From Acinetobacter schindleri CIP 107287 (lineage in GTDB: Bacteria > Pseudomonadota > Gammaproteobacteria > Pseudomonadales > Moraxellaceae): 64,000 nucleotides of DNA. The DNA lies in the NCBI RefSeq assembly GCF_000368625.1, contig NZ_KB849580.1, forward strand, positions 220,622-284,621, read 5' to 3'. The first letter of the stretch is position 1, and each line of letters starts with the position of its first letter. The notes under the pieces are model-generated. The model saw only the letters and a program-made list of their open reading frames with translations. It did not search any database and was not told the DNA's origin. Shown here in pieces: positions 31,473 to 40,847 of the stretch. The position numbers and the translations under genes are program-made.

Positions 31473-32882
31473 TTATTCGACACGTTCGCCGTGTTGGCTC
31501 AAGTCCAGACCCATGCGTTCATCATCAGAAGAAACACGGATACCAATGATCAGATCGATCACTTTCAGGATAATAAAGGTCAAGATTGCAGAGTAAGCGA
31601 TTGTTGCCAGTACCCCTTCAATTTGTACCCATAATTGATGCATTACATTGGTTGGTGCACCGTCGCCCATGATAAATTCGCTGGCAAAGAATGCAGTCAG
31701 AATCGCACCGACAATACCACCTACACCATGCAGACCAAAAGCATCTAGAGAGTCATCAGCCTTAAGCATACGTTTCAGTGCAGTAATACCCCAGAAACAT
31801 ACTACACCACCGATGAGACCCATCGCTAAGGCACCACCTACAGTCACGAAACCAGCTGCTGGAGTAATCACCACCAGACCTGCAACCGCACCCGATGCAC
31901 CACCTAATACAGATGCTTTACCACGTGCAATTTTTTCAGTAATTAACCAAGAGATTGTTGCTGCTGCTGCTGCCACTTGTGTAACCACGAGTGCATAACC
32001 TGCTGAACCGTTTGCACCCAATGCTGAACCACCGTTGAAACCGAACCAGCCCACCCATAGTAAGCTTGCACCGACTACAGTAAGTGTCAGATTGTGTGGT
32101 GCCATAGATTCGCGTCCTAGCCCCATACGCGAACCCAGCATGTAAGCTGCAACCAGACCTGCAACACCTGAGTTAATGTGTACGACTGTACCACCAGCGA
32201 AGTCAAGTGCACCGTCACTGCCTAACCAGCCGCCGCCCCATACCCAGTGAGTAATTGGCGCATAAACCAGAATCACCCAAAGTGTGATGAATGCGATGAA
32301 AGCACCAAACTTCATACGTTCAGCAATAGAACCGCTAATGATGGCAACCGTAATAATCGCAAAAGTCATTTGGAAAATGACGAACAGGATTTCAGGAATG
32401 GTGCCTGACAGCGCTTCAGTCGTAATACCGGACAGCATAAATTTATCTAGGCTACCGATAAAGGCATTACCTTCACCAAATGCCAGGGTATAACCAATCA
32501 CGACCCAGACAATGCTAACTACTGCGGCTGCTACAAAGCTATGTGCCATAGTACTCAGTACGTTTTTCTTACGTACCATACCACCATAGAACAGGGCTAA
32601 ACCTGGAATGGTCATGAGTAAAACTAGGGCTGTTGACGTTAAAATCCAGGCAGAGTCACCTGTATCGAGTGTGGCTTCTTCTTCTGCAGCTGCCGCTTCT
32701 TCAACCGGCGCTGTTTCTACTGCTTCCACAGCAGTAACTTCTGTAGTATCTGGAGTTGCAGTTGCATCAACTAAAGCAACTTCCTCGGTAGGAACGGCTG
32801 CTGATGCGGCTTCTTCAGCCCAGGCAACAGAACCGCCCAAAAGTGCGCTGGACAGACCCAACGCGAGTAGTATTTTTTTCAT
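31473..32882 (-). CDS. amtB: Ammonium transporter AmtB with acidic N-terminal extension
   Basis: A 469-residue inner-membrane ammonium channel. A signal peptide (residues 1-22) is followed by an Ala/Glu/Val/Thr-rich acidic stretch (23-75) with no basic residue. The 11-helix Amt core then begins (DSAWILTSTALVLLM). Core motifs PGLALFYGGMVRKKN and FGLHGVGGIVGAI are intact. It lies 59 bases downstream of glnK on the same strand, the usual pair in which GlnK plugs AmtB. The acidic extension is not part of E. coli AmtB. Sensitivity to nitrogen status is expected, but no clear sigma-54 promoter was seen. Confidence 0.95.
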   Translation of the reverse strand: MKKILLALGLSSALLGGSVAWAEEAASAAVPTEEVALVDATATPDTTEVTAVEAVETAPVEEAAAAEEEATLDTGDSAWILTSTALVLLMTIPGLALFYGGMVRKKNVLSTMAHSFVAAAVVSIVWVVIGYTLAFGEGNAFIGSLDKFMLSGITTEALSGTIPEILFVIFQMTFAIITVAIISGSIAERMKFGAFIAFITLWVILVYAPITHWVWGGGWLGSDGALDFAGGTVVHINSGVAGLVAAYMLGSRMGLGRESMAPHNLTLTVVGASLLWVGWFGFNGGSALGANGSAGYALVVTQVAAAAATISWLITEKIARGKASVLGGASGAVAGLVVITPAAGFVTVGGALAMGLIGGVVCFWGITALKRMLKADDSLDAFGLHGVGGIVGAILTAFFASEFIMGDGAPTNVMHQLWVQIEGVLATIAYSAILTFIILKVIDLIIGIRVSSDDERMGLDLSQHGERVE

Positions 32883-32941
32883 TCGTATCCCCCAACCAAG
32901 TTTTTGTGAGTTATTCGCTACTCAGCAAACTTTGTGCCAAA

Positions 32942-33316
<375 letters not shown>

Positions 33317-33453
33317 TTATGTTCAAATTTCATGCCAAGATTTCTAAGGTCGGGGGAAATTAGAAAGCTCGACATGTGGTTTCCCTGAACATTATTTTAT
33401 ACTTATAAATCTTTTGAATCTTCAAATTTTAGTCATTTTTATGTGGTCTTTTA

Positions 33454-33468
33454 TGATAATAATTATCG
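33454..33468. promoter_or_regulatory. Fur-box-like palindrome between glnK and ubiK
   Basis: TGATAAT-A-ATTATCG matches the 7-1-7 Fur palindrome in 13 of 14 arm positions. It lies in an AT-rich divergent gap, about 170 bases from the glnK start and 90 from the ubiK start. Neither gene is a standard Fur target, so chance occurrence is possible. Confidence 0.35.
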
Positions 33469-33556
33469 ATTAATCCCATATTTTGTCTGAAATACTATAG
33501 TCTTGATTCTTGCGGTGTTAAACTGTGCGCTTATTTCCATCTCTATGGACCACACA

Positions 33557-33784
33557 ATGATTGAAACTTTATTACAAGCAATCTTGCAGCAAATCGAAGA
33601 ACCAAAAAAAGATCTGGAACATAATCTTCGGGCTTTATTAAACGAAGCAGTAAGTAAAATGGATCTGGTTTCAAAAGAGGAAATTGAACGTCAGCGTACA
33701 GCCTTAAATCAGGCCAATCAGCGTTTAAATGAGTTGCTCAAACAAGTCGAATCACTTGAAGAAAAGATATCGAACAAAAAATAA
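33557..33784 (+). CDS. ubiK: Ubiquinone biosynthesis accessory factor UbiK (BMFP family)
   Basis: A 75-residue protein of the YqiC/BMFP family. An N-terminal amphipathic helix is followed by a C-terminal coiled coil (NQANQRLNELLKQVESLEEK). In E. coli it helps UbiJ in aerobic ubiquinone synthesis. The start MIETLLQAI at 33557 is chosen by family resemblance. The frame opens at 33503, but the added residues are not conserved. comM follows 64 bases downstream; the yqiC-comM neighbourhood is common in Acinetobacter and Pseudomonas. Confidence 0.9.
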   Translation: MIETLLQAILQQIEEPKKDLEHNLRALLNEAVSKMDLVSKEEIERQRTALNQANQRLNELLKQVESLEEKISNKK

Positions 33785-33848
33785 GCACCAGTGAAGTGCA
33801 TAAAAGACAAATAATGAACAATAATAACGCACCAAAATGGAACAATAA

Positions 33849-35336
33849 ATGTCTTTTGCTAAAATCCATACCCGGGGATTGCTGGGACTGCATGCCCCTT
33901 TAATAGAAGTTGAAGTTCATGTCAGTCAGGGCATGCCCTCCTTAACTATTGTTGGACTGCCCGAAGCGGCGGTTCGGGAAAGTAAGGATCGGGTTCGTTC
34001 TGCTATTTTGAATAGTGGCTACCAGTTCCCGACCAAACGCTTAACTATTAACCTGGCTCCTGCTGACCTGCCCAAAGACGGTTCACGTTTAGATCTGCCA
34101 ATTGCTTTAGGGATTCTGATGGCATCGGGGCAATTACCTGAAAACTGTACTGATGGAATGGAATTCATCGGTGAACTTGCTTTAGATGGTCAACTCCGCC
34201 CCATCACTGGTACGCTTAGTATTGCGATTGCCTGTCAACAATCGCAGCATGAACTGATTCTACCTAAAGAAAATGCTCAGGAAGCCTGTCAGTTACCTGA
34301 TTTTCGGGTATTTGCCGCTGCTCATCTAAAAGAAGTTTGTGATCATTTAAATAGACTCGCACCTTTAGTCCAGATGCAGGCCCGACCACAGGTGAATCAC
34401 TCAGATTCTCGCTTTGATTTAGCCGATGTCAAAGGTCAGCTGCGCCCAAGACGGGCTTTGGAAATTGCTGCTGCAGGTGGACATTCTTTATTATTTAGAG
34501 GACCTCCTGGAACCGGTAAAACTTTACTGGCTTCGCGGCTATCCAGTATCTTGCCGCCTCTCAATACTGAAGAAAATCTTGAAGTCGCCAGTATTTATTC
34601 TATTGCCAATAATAGTCATACTTTTGGACAACGTCCTTTCCGCGCGCCACATCATACCGCGTCTGCAGTTGCCCTGGTCGGTGGAGGATCGCATCCTAAA
34701 CCAGGTGAAATTACGCTGGCACATCTAGGTGTATTATTTCTCGACGAACTGCCGGAATTTGACAGGAAAGTCCTTGAAGTATTACGTCAACCTTTGGAAT
34801 CTAAGGAAATTGTAATTTCGCGTGCCTCTCGACAAATTACTTTCCCAGCCAACTTTCAGCTGGTTGCAGCGATGAATCCCTGCCCTTGTGGTTATGCTTT
34901 TAATCAGGATATTCGCTGCCAGTGTTCTCCAGAAATGATCAAGCGTTATCAGAACCGGATTTCTGGGCCATTACTGGACCGGATTGACCTGCATATCGAT
35001 GTACCACCTCTGCAAGCCCATGAATTACAATCTACACAACCGGTAGAAGATTCTGCAACCGTTAGGGAGCGTGTGATAACTGCCTACGAACTGCAAATGC
35101 AAAGACAGAACAAGCTGAATATGGCATTAAACCCAAAAGAATTAGAGCAATTTGCGCCACTAAATGCTCAGACCAGTAAAATGTTTGAACTTGCCCAACA
35201 AAAGTTAAATTTATCTGCCCGTGCTTATCATCGAGTATTACGAGTAGCACGAAGCATAGCTGATTTAGCTGAGAATTCAGAAATTCAGCCTCAGCATTTA
35301 TCGGAAGCTTTATCTTATCGAGGTCAGCAAAGCTAA
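33849..35336 (+). CDS. comM: Branch-migration helicase ComM (YifB), intact
   Basis: A 495-residue AAA+ Mg-chelatase-like protein that extends D-loops during integration of transforming DNA. The N-terminal Lon-like domain (about residues 1-190) precedes a Walker A FRGPPGTGKTLL and Walker B ATPase core. A four-cysteine zinc site (CPCGYAFNQDIRCQC) and a C-terminal helical domain follow. In many A. baumannii lineages comM is the landing site of AbaR resistance islands. Here the frame is uninterrupted. It ends at a bidirectional terminator. Confidence 0.95.
   Translation: MSFAKIHTRGLLGLHAPLIEVEVHVSQGMPSLTIVGLPEAAVRESKDRVRSAILNSGYQFPTKRLTINLAPADLPKDGSRLDLPIALGILMASGQLPENCTDGMEFIGELALDGQLRPITGTLSIAIACQQSQHELILPKENAQEACQLPDFRVFAAAHLKEVCDHLNRLAPLVQMQARPQVNHSDSRFDLADVKGQLRPRRALEIAAAGGHSLLFRGPPGTGKTLLASRLSSILPPLNTEENLEVASIYSIANNSHTFGQRPFRAPHHTASAVALVGGGSHPKPGEITLAHLGVLFLDELPEFDRKVLEVLRQPLESKEIVISRASRQITFPANFQLVAAMNPCPCGYAFNQDIRCQCSPEMIKRYQNRISGPLLDRIDLHIDVPPLQAHELQSTQPVEDSATVRERVITAYELQMQRQNKLNMALNPKELEQFAPLNAQTSKMFELAQQKLNLSARAYHRVLRVARSIADLAENSEIQPQHLSEALSYRGQQS
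34656..34660 (+). other. Unoccupied AbaR-type insertion target in comM
   Basis: ACCGC within CATCATACCGCGTC (residues HHTAS) matches the 5-bp target duplicated on either side of AbaR islands in comM, as I recall it. Only one copy is present and the gene is continuous, so the site is empty in this strain. Confidence 0.55.
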
Positions 35337-35354
35337 ACGATGGGACAATAAAAA

Positions 35355-35386
35355 TAAAAAAAGGCGACATTTGTCGCCTTTTTTCT
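35355..35386. terminator. Bidirectional terminator between comM and the TorF-type porin
   Basis: The stem AAAAGGCGAC/GTCGCCTTTT with an ATTT loop has A/T runs on both sides. It lies between converging genes. Confidence 0.9.
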
Positions 35387-35394
35387 ATAAGAGA

Positions 35395-36174
35395 TTAGAA
35401 GCTATAACCAAGCCCGAATACCACTTTATTCTTTTGTTTTTCATCAAAACGGTCATAACCACCAATGATGTAGTTCATGCTGGCAGTGACACCTGTATCA
35501 CCCAGTGGTTTACTTAGACCGATGTCAAAATGGCGGAAACTAAATGTATCAGCAGCTTCAATTGGTCCATTCTTATCATATAGATATAAACCAAGTGCTG
35601 TATCTAAACTAAAATCTTTAGGTAAAGCATAGCTATAAGATGCTTTTAGATAAGTATCACCTGCATTACCCCAATCAAGATCTTCAAGTAATGTTTGCGC
35701 AGTGATACCTAAATCTTTATAGGTCAAACCCAACATGGTTTCAAAACCGTTTGATCCAGAATTACCAATATCATAGTAATAATAGTACGTTAAACCTGCT
35801 GTATAACCCCAGTCATCATTGATTGAACCACTATAGCCTGCATAGAAATTATTTTCGAAAGCATTAGTGACTTCCCCTGTTTCAACTTCTACTAATTCAC
35901 CTGCTGCATTTTCAAAAAGATCTGTACCCGCAGAATATCTTAAAGTTGATCCCCACCATCCAGCATAAAAACCTGAAGCATGGTTATAATCTATACCACC
36001 ATTAATTGTGGCATCTTTATTTTCAGGTGTATTTGTAATACCACGCAAGTTATAGCTCGATAACACACCGATATTGCCAGATACTGAGTGCGGAGATGTA
36101 GGCTCATCTGCAAAAGTAAAACTGGATGCTGAAGCTACTGCTGCAACTGCTAAAGCTTTTAAAGTGAATTTCAT
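35395..36174 (-). CDS. TorF family putative porin
   Basis: A 259-residue predicted outer-membrane beta-barrel. The signal peptide (MKFTLKALAVAAVASASSFTFA) is followed by alternating aromatic strands and a C-terminal Phe (GLGYSF), the outer-membrane insertion signal. The start at 36174 is set by the signal peptide and a GGGGGAA ribosome-binding site eight bases upstream; the frame runs 54 bases further. It resembles the TIGR02001/TorF family with N-terminal GNIGVLSSYNLRG. The substrate is unknown. The neighbouring broken gene is a paralogue. Confidence 0.85.
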   Translation of the reverse strand: MKFTLKALAVAAVASASSFTFADEPTSPHSVSGNIGVLSSYNLRGITNTPENKDATINGGIDYNHASGFYAGWWGSTLRYSAGTDLFENAAGELVEVETGEVTNAFENNFYAGYSGSINDDWGYTAGLTYYYYYDIGNSGSNGFETMLGLTYKDLGITAQTLLEDLDWGNAGDTYLKASYSYALPKDFSLDTALGLYLYDKNGPIEAADTFSFRHFDIGLSKPLGDTGVTASMNYIIGGYDRFDEKQKNKVVFGLGYSF

Positions 36175-36546
36175 TGTTAGATTCCCCCAACCGTCCGCAG
36201 ACGTTTTTAGTTGTGTTTTTAAACTCAACTTAGGCTTTGCAATAGCTATGCCAACCCATAAAAAGGAAAATCCAAATTAGCTATAAAAGTTTTTTTATTT
36301 ATATAAATATTTGATTTTAATCATATATATTAAAAATTAAAATTTAAATTGTTTTAGGTTAAAAGATAAAATCAAGAAAAAACTGAAAAATAAAGTACTT
36401 GCGCTATTCCACTGTATGTCTAAATATTCGCTTACAACTTGCTACTTTTTGAAGCTATATTTTATATAGATAAATTTTTATGCATAAAAAAGGTGCATAA
36501 TATTTAATCAATATGACATACCTTGCAATCACTGTTTCAGCAAAAC
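36175..36546. other. AT-rich intergenic region between the two TorF-type genes
   Basis: No gene is seen. The segment is strongly AT-rich and probably carries the promoter of the TorF-type gene on the minus strand. A small hairpin CGTC-TGCG-GACG (36191-36202) lies close to that gene's ribosome-binding site. Confidence 0.6.
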
Positions 36547-37311
36547 CTAGAAATTAAAGTTTGTACCTACGACAATATGATTATCAAAATCCATTTCATC
36601 ACAACCTTTGCCGCCATAGACATAGTCCAGACTTAATTCAATTCGTTCTGCGACTGTTTTACTTAGTCCAATCTGTGTTTCATTAAAACTAAAGCTTTCT
36701 GTGGTCTGAATCAGTTGATCATCACGGCTAGCATTATACAGAGAAGCACCTACTGACGTATTCAGGTTAAAGTTTTGCGATAATGGATAGCTATAAGCTG
36801 CACTGAGATAAACATCTTCTGCATTTGCATAGTTAAGATCTGTCAGCATGACATCTAAACCTAAGCTCAGGTCGTTATAAAACACGTCATTCAATATCTC
36901 AAAGCCAGTAGTACGACGCTGATCTGGGCCACCTTCGCTATAAACTGTCCCATCATTTTGATAGTACTAAGATACGATCTGAGACTTGTAGCTCCAGTTC
37001 TCATTCAGCGCTCGGCCATAACTAATATAAAAGTCATGTTCAAAACCATGATCCTGATTTGCATCAGAAGAATCATAATTTAAGGTTGAGCCCCAATAGC
37101 CCAGAAATATCCCGCTGTTGTTTGTATATTCCAGTCCAAACTGTACCGATGGATCATCACTTTTCTCACCACCACGATAAATATATTTGTTCACGACACC
37201 AATAGTTGCGCTAAGTTCACCCCTAGATAGATTTTGGGTATCTTCAGCAAAAGTATCTGAAGTCATGCTAACAAGCAGCACAAGCAAATCGAGTTTCGGC
37301 AGCTGAGACAT
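36547..37311 (-). pseudogene. TorF family porin disrupted by a single in-frame amber codon
   Basis: Read from 37311, the frame encodes a signal peptide (MSQLPKLDLLVLLVSMTSDTFA), then GELSATIGVVNKYIYRGGE and further strands. It stops at TAG (36967-36969) after WSYKSQIVS. The same frame continues without shift through YYQNDGTVYSEGG and TGFEILNDVFYNDL to the terminal VVGTNFNF, so a full barrel would result if the TAG were a sense codon. The paralogue at 35395-36174 has Leu-Thr at about that place. A GAGA ribosome-binding site supports the ATG at 37311. It is most simply a recent nonsense mutation, though a sequencing error or readthrough cannot be excluded. Confidence 0.85.
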
Positions 37312-37817
37312 ATACGTTCTCATTTACCACGTTTAAATAAAGGGGGCAAGAATATGAAAAACGTGAATAATAAAGTTTTACCAAAAGGTTTAAAAATGAA
37401 AATGGATGACTGTGAACTATTCTAAATAGTGAATTGCAGCATAAAGGAAGAATTTAAAGTGTTGTTAGAATGGAAAAAACAACTTATAGAATCTTTTAAG
37501 CAGTTTTAACCTTACATAACATCAAATTAAAAAAAATCAATATGAGCTCTGAAACATGCCCTTCATTATTAAAAATATTACATTATAAAAACTTTATTTT
37601 TATCTTATTGTTTTCAATATTAATTTTACCTTATGGAAAAAAATAATACTAAAAACTATAGCGTGATTGTGAATAATAGGTTAAAAAAACTCAACTTTAG
37701 TTTAAAGAATGTCATAAAAACGATATTTTTTATCAGATTAATTATACAATTTGGTTAATTTCTGCGTGTGCTTTAAGCAGATGCAGTACAAAAAAACATA
37801 TATGAGGCTCTCTCCCC
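37312..37817. other. 506-base AT-rich gap upstream of the OprD-family porin
   Basis: No conventional gene is seen. The gap holds two tiny candidate ORFs on the plus strand (37354-37425 and 37459-37509), listed separately or under findings. Long A and T tracts are probably part of the oprD-family promoter region. Confidence 0.5.
37354..37425 (+). CDS. Candidate 23-residue small ORF with strong ribosome-binding site
   Basis: ATG at 37354 is preceded by AGGGGG seven bases upstream. It encodes 23 residues, including the stretch LPKGLKMKMDDCELF, and ends in TAA at 37425. The first part is basic and the end acidic with one Cys. I do not recognise it. The good ribosome-binding site is the only support, so this is a low-confidence call. 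Confidence 0.25.
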   Translation: MKNVNNKVLPKGLKMKMDDCELF

Positions 37818-39143
37818 ATGTTAAACGCAAAGAAACTTACATTAGCAGTGTTGGTACAAGCTGCTCTGATCTCTACAGCTTATGCAAGCGAACAAAGTGA
37901 AGCAAAAGGCTTTGTAGAAGATGCTGAAGGCACAGTTCTATTCCGTACGGGTTACTTAAGCCGTGATAAAAAAAATGGTGTTGATGATACAAGCTCTGCA
38001 GCTCAAACAGCAATAATTAATCTAGATTCTGGCTTTACCAAAGGTATTGTTGGTTTTGGTGCAGGTATCATTGGTGATGCTTCATTTAAACTCGGTAAAA
38101 ATGGGCATACTGGTAACCAAATGATCCCAACGCATAGTCAAGATAATGCCGATGGAACTAAAGATGCCTATGATCATTGGGCACGTGGAGGTGCTTATGT
38201 CAAAGCACGCGTATCAAACACAACGGCTAAATATGGTACGCAAGTATCTGAAATTCCAGTAATTGCAAGTAATACTGCTCGTTTAACCCCTGAGTACTAC
38301 ACTGGTCTTTATATTGAAAGTAACGAAATTAAAGACTTGACGTTAATCGGTGGTAAATTCACTAAAAATCAATGGTCTAATGATATCAGCTCAGACCAAC
38401 AAAATTTGGACAGTGCTATTTTCTGGGGCGCGAAATACAAGTTTAACGACCAAGTTAATGCCTCTTATTATGGGGTAGACGTTAAAGATAAATTAGATCG
38501 TCACTATGGGAATGTAAATTACAGCTTTCCTACAGCAAATGGTGCGACCGTAACTTTAGAGGCAATGGGTTACAATACTAAATGGAAAGTTGGAGCAGCA
38601 ACCACTGATCCACGCAGTGCAACTGAAGAATTGACTAACTCAATTTGGGGTGTATCTGCAAGCTATAACAGAGATGCACACAATTTGATGCTTGCATACC
38701 AAGATAATGCGGGCAACATAGGTTACGACTATGCTTACAACGCAGATGGTCTACAAAGCATTTATGTACCAAACTCATACTTATCCGACTTTAAGGGTAA
38801 CGATGAAAAATCTGTTGGCTTACAGTACAACTATAATTTTAAAAACCATGGTCTTCCAGGTCTAAACTGGACAACAGCATTCGTTTATGGTTGGGATATT
38901 GATGTAGCCGAAATAAATAATCCAGCACAAATTATCGACCAAGCTGAAGAACATGAATTCTTTAACCAAGTGAAATATACGGTTCAATCTGGTGCATTCA
39001 AAGATGCAAACTTACGCTTACGTCACTCATACTTGCGCGCAAGTGATACTTACAATAATGCTTCTGGCAACTATGTAAGTAATGCTATCAGCTCAACAAA
39101 TGAATGGCGTATCTGGTTAGACATCCCGGTGAAATTATTCTAA
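37818..39143 (+). CDS. OprD family outer-membrane porin
   Basis: A 441-residue outer-membrane protein. A signal peptide (MLNAKKLTLAVLVQAALISTAYA) precedes an OprD-type barrel with FVEDAEGTVLFRTGYLSRD. The C-terminal end NEWRIWLDIPVKLF closes with Phe. OprD porins take up small carboxylates, basic amino acids or aromatic acids. The substrate here is not evident. The ATG at 37818 has GAGG about ten bases upstream. It is followed by a strong terminator and has no operon partner. Confidence 0.9.
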   Translation: MLNAKKLTLAVLVQAALISTAYASEQSEAKGFVEDAEGTVLFRTGYLSRDKKNGVDDTSSAAQTAIINLDSGFTKGIVGFGAGIIGDASFKLGKNGHTGNQMIPTHSQDNADGTKDAYDHWARGGAYVKARVSNTTAKYGTQVSEIPVIASNTARLTPEYYTGLYIESNEIKDLTLIGGKFTKNQWSNDISSDQQNLDSAIFWGAKYKFNDQVNASYYGVDVKDKLDRHYGNVNYSFPTANGATVTLEAMGYNTKWKVGAATTDPRSATEELTNSIWGVSASYNRDAHNLMLAYQDNAGNIGYDYAYNADGLQSIYVPNSYLSDFKGNDEKSVGLQYNYNFKNHGLPGLNWTTAFVYGWDIDVAEINNPAQIIDQAEEHEFFNQVKYTVQSGAFKDANLRLRHSYLRASDTYNNASGNYVSNAISSTNEWRIWLDIPVKLF

Positions 39144-39165
39144 TGTCCTGACGATGCTTTAAATC

Positions 39166-39198
39166 AAAAAAACCTGCACATTGTGCAGGTTTTTTTAT
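39166..39198 (+). terminator. Terminator after the OprD-family gene
   Basis: The stem AACCTGCACA/TGTGCAGGTT (39171-39191) with a T-run of eight lies 25 bases after the stop. Confidence 0.9.
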
Positions 39199-39242
39199 TT
39201 AAGCTTTAAAAGTTTAAAGACTTAAATGGAAAAGCAAAGCAA

Positions 39243-39779
39243 TTATTTGTTTGCTTCTGCATAAGCAGCAATTGAGTCTAGTACTTCTTGTTTCGCAACA
39301 TCTGCACCTTCCCAACCACTTAACTTAACCCATTTACCTGGTTCCAAGTCTTTGTAGTGCTGGAAGAAGTGTTCGATCTGGCTGATCAATAATGGAGGGA
39401 GATCAGTATATTCCTGAACATCTTTATAGATCGGTGTCAATTTTTCATGTGGAACTGCAACCAGTTTCGCATCAACACCACCGTCATCTTCCATGTTCAG
39501 TTTGCCCACAGGACGGCAGCGAATAACAGAACCCGGCTCTACTGGGTGTGGTGTCACAACCAATACGTCTAGAGGGTCACCATCTAGAGATAAAGTGTTT
39601 GGAACATAACCATAGTTTGCTGGGTAGAACATTGCTGTACCCATGAAACGGTCTACAAATAGCGCATCAGAATCTTTGTCGATTTCGTATTTGATTGGTG
39701 CTGCGTTTGCAGGAATTTCAATAATTACATAGATGTCATTTGGTGCATCTTTACCCGCTGGGATATTGCTGTAGCTCAT
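39243..39779 (-). CDS. ppa: Inorganic pyrophosphatase
   Basis: A 178-residue soluble family I pyrophosphatase that drives biosynthetic reactions by removing pyrophosphate. The signature DGDPLDVLV with its metal-binding Asp residues is intact, and the conserved KYEIDKDS and [12 protein letters not shown] are present. The start at 39779 ([13 protein letters not shown]) fits the family; the frame opens 18 bases earlier. It appears monocistronic, converging on the OprD-family gene. Confidence 0.97.
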   Translation of the reverse strand: MSYSNIPAGKDAPNDIYVIIEIPANAAPIKYEIDKDSDALFVDRFMGTAMFYPANYGYVPNTLSLDGDPLDVLVVTPHPVEPGSVIRCRPVGKLNMEDDGGVDAKLVAVPHEKLTPIYKDVQEYTDLPPLLISQIEHFFQHYKDLEPGKWVKLSGWEGADVAKQEVLDSIAAYAEANK

Positions 39780-39899
39780 AGCATCACTCTTTAACAAGTT
39801 AAATCTTTTAAAAACCGCGACAATTATAACGGTTTTTGCAGATTTTTTTCGGTTTAAAAATATCGAACAATCAATCAGGCGCTTGATGACTGGACTGAC

Positions 39900-40298
39900 C
39901 TAAATTAATTTAATGATCAGTAGCAATAACGCAATCGGACATAACATGGAAAGCAACCACATGATGGAACGCAATGTCGCCCAGTTTGCCAGATAGCAAA
40001 TACCGTACAGCACCCGGAAAATCAGATAACCAATACCAAAAGTCATAATCAGACTTTGCGGCATGACCAGATATTCAGCCATCAGGACAGCTGCAATAAA
40101 CAGCGGCAAGCTTTCAAAACTGTTCTGCTGAACAGCATGAGCACGTTTTGCAACACCGGTAGACTGTTCTAAAAAATCACGCGGATTCTGGTTATCTTTG
40201 GCCTTAAAGCCTCCAGCTTTTTTAGCAATCATGGTAAACACATAAGGTAGCAGACAAGCCGCTAAAATGAGATAAATGATCCCACTAATGCTTTGCAT
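39900..40298 (-). CDS. MAPEG family membrane protein
   Basis: A 132-residue protein with about four membrane helices, of the MAPEG (eicosanoid/glutathione metabolism) superfamily. Recognisable features are the NPRDFLEQSTGVAKRAHAVQQNSFESLPLF region and the following helices. The conserved Arg-Ala-His and Asn-x-x-Glu residues typical of MAPEG proteins (RAHAVQQNSFE) are present. Bacterial members of this type have no proven substrate. It is divergent from the next gene at 40398. Confidence 0.87.
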   Translation of the reverse strand: MQSISGIIYLILAACLLPYVFTMIAKKAGGFKAKDNQNPRDFLEQSTGVAKRAHAVQQNSFESLPLFIAAVLMAEYLVMPQSLIMTFGIGYLIFRVLYGICYLANWATLRSIMWLLSMLCPIALLLLIIKLI

Positions 40299-40397
40299 CT
40301 GATTTTTCTCATGAAAATTTTATCTGTATCATAGCATGGCATTTCGTGAATAAATTTTGTTAAATAGGGTGTTTTAGCAACCACATAAGGATTCACG

Positions 40398-40796
40398 ATG
40401 GTCAGTCCCGATCAAAAAGAAATGTTGGATGTCCTGGAACGCCAGCGTCAACATCAGCTGCAAGTGGATCGCGTCCTGAAAATTGTATTGCCGATCGTGG
40501 CATTTTTACTCAGTGTCATCGCTGCCAATATGAATATCTGGTCGGCTCTGTTCACCTTTGTGATGTTATGGATTGCCTTTTATGCAGTGGGCATCAAGCG
40601 CTATACCCTGTGGCATTGGCTGACGATTATTTTAGTATATTGCCTGATTGATAATGTGCTCAGCTATGGCGAGTTCTACCGCCCTGGCTTCAACCGTCAC
40701 TTCATTAGCCTGTTTATCTTCGTCGGGATTGTAGGCGTTGGTCGTCGCTACTTCGACCGCTGGTGGATGGAAAAGAATAAATCTGCCCAACTTTAA
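40398..40796 (+). CDS. Small membrane protein of unknown function
   Basis: A 132-residue protein with a charged N-terminus (residues 1-28) and about four hydrophobic segments between residues 28 and 120. It ends with a basic stretch (RRYFDRWWMEKNK) that places the C-terminus in the cytosol by the positive-inside rule. I do not recognise a family. It is divergent from the MAPEG gene and ends at a bidirectional terminator shared with fadD. Confidence 0.8.
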   Translation: MVSPDQKEMLDVLERQRQHQLQVDRVLKIVLPIVAFLLSVIAANMNIWSALFTFVMLWIAFYAVGIKRYTLWHWLTIILVYCLIDNVLSYGEFYRPGFNRHFISLFIFVGIVGVGRRYFDRWWMEKNKSAQL

Positions 40797-40804
40797 AAAG
40801 ATTC

Positions 40805-40840
40805 CATAAAAAAAGCGCCTATCAAAGGCGCTTTTTTTAC
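40805..40840. terminator. Bidirectional terminator between 40796 and fadD
   Basis: The stem AAAAAGCGCCT/AGGCGCTTTTT (40809-40837, loop near ATCAA) has A and T runs on either side, between convergent genes. Confidence 0.9.
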
Positions 40841-40847
40841 ACAGCTT

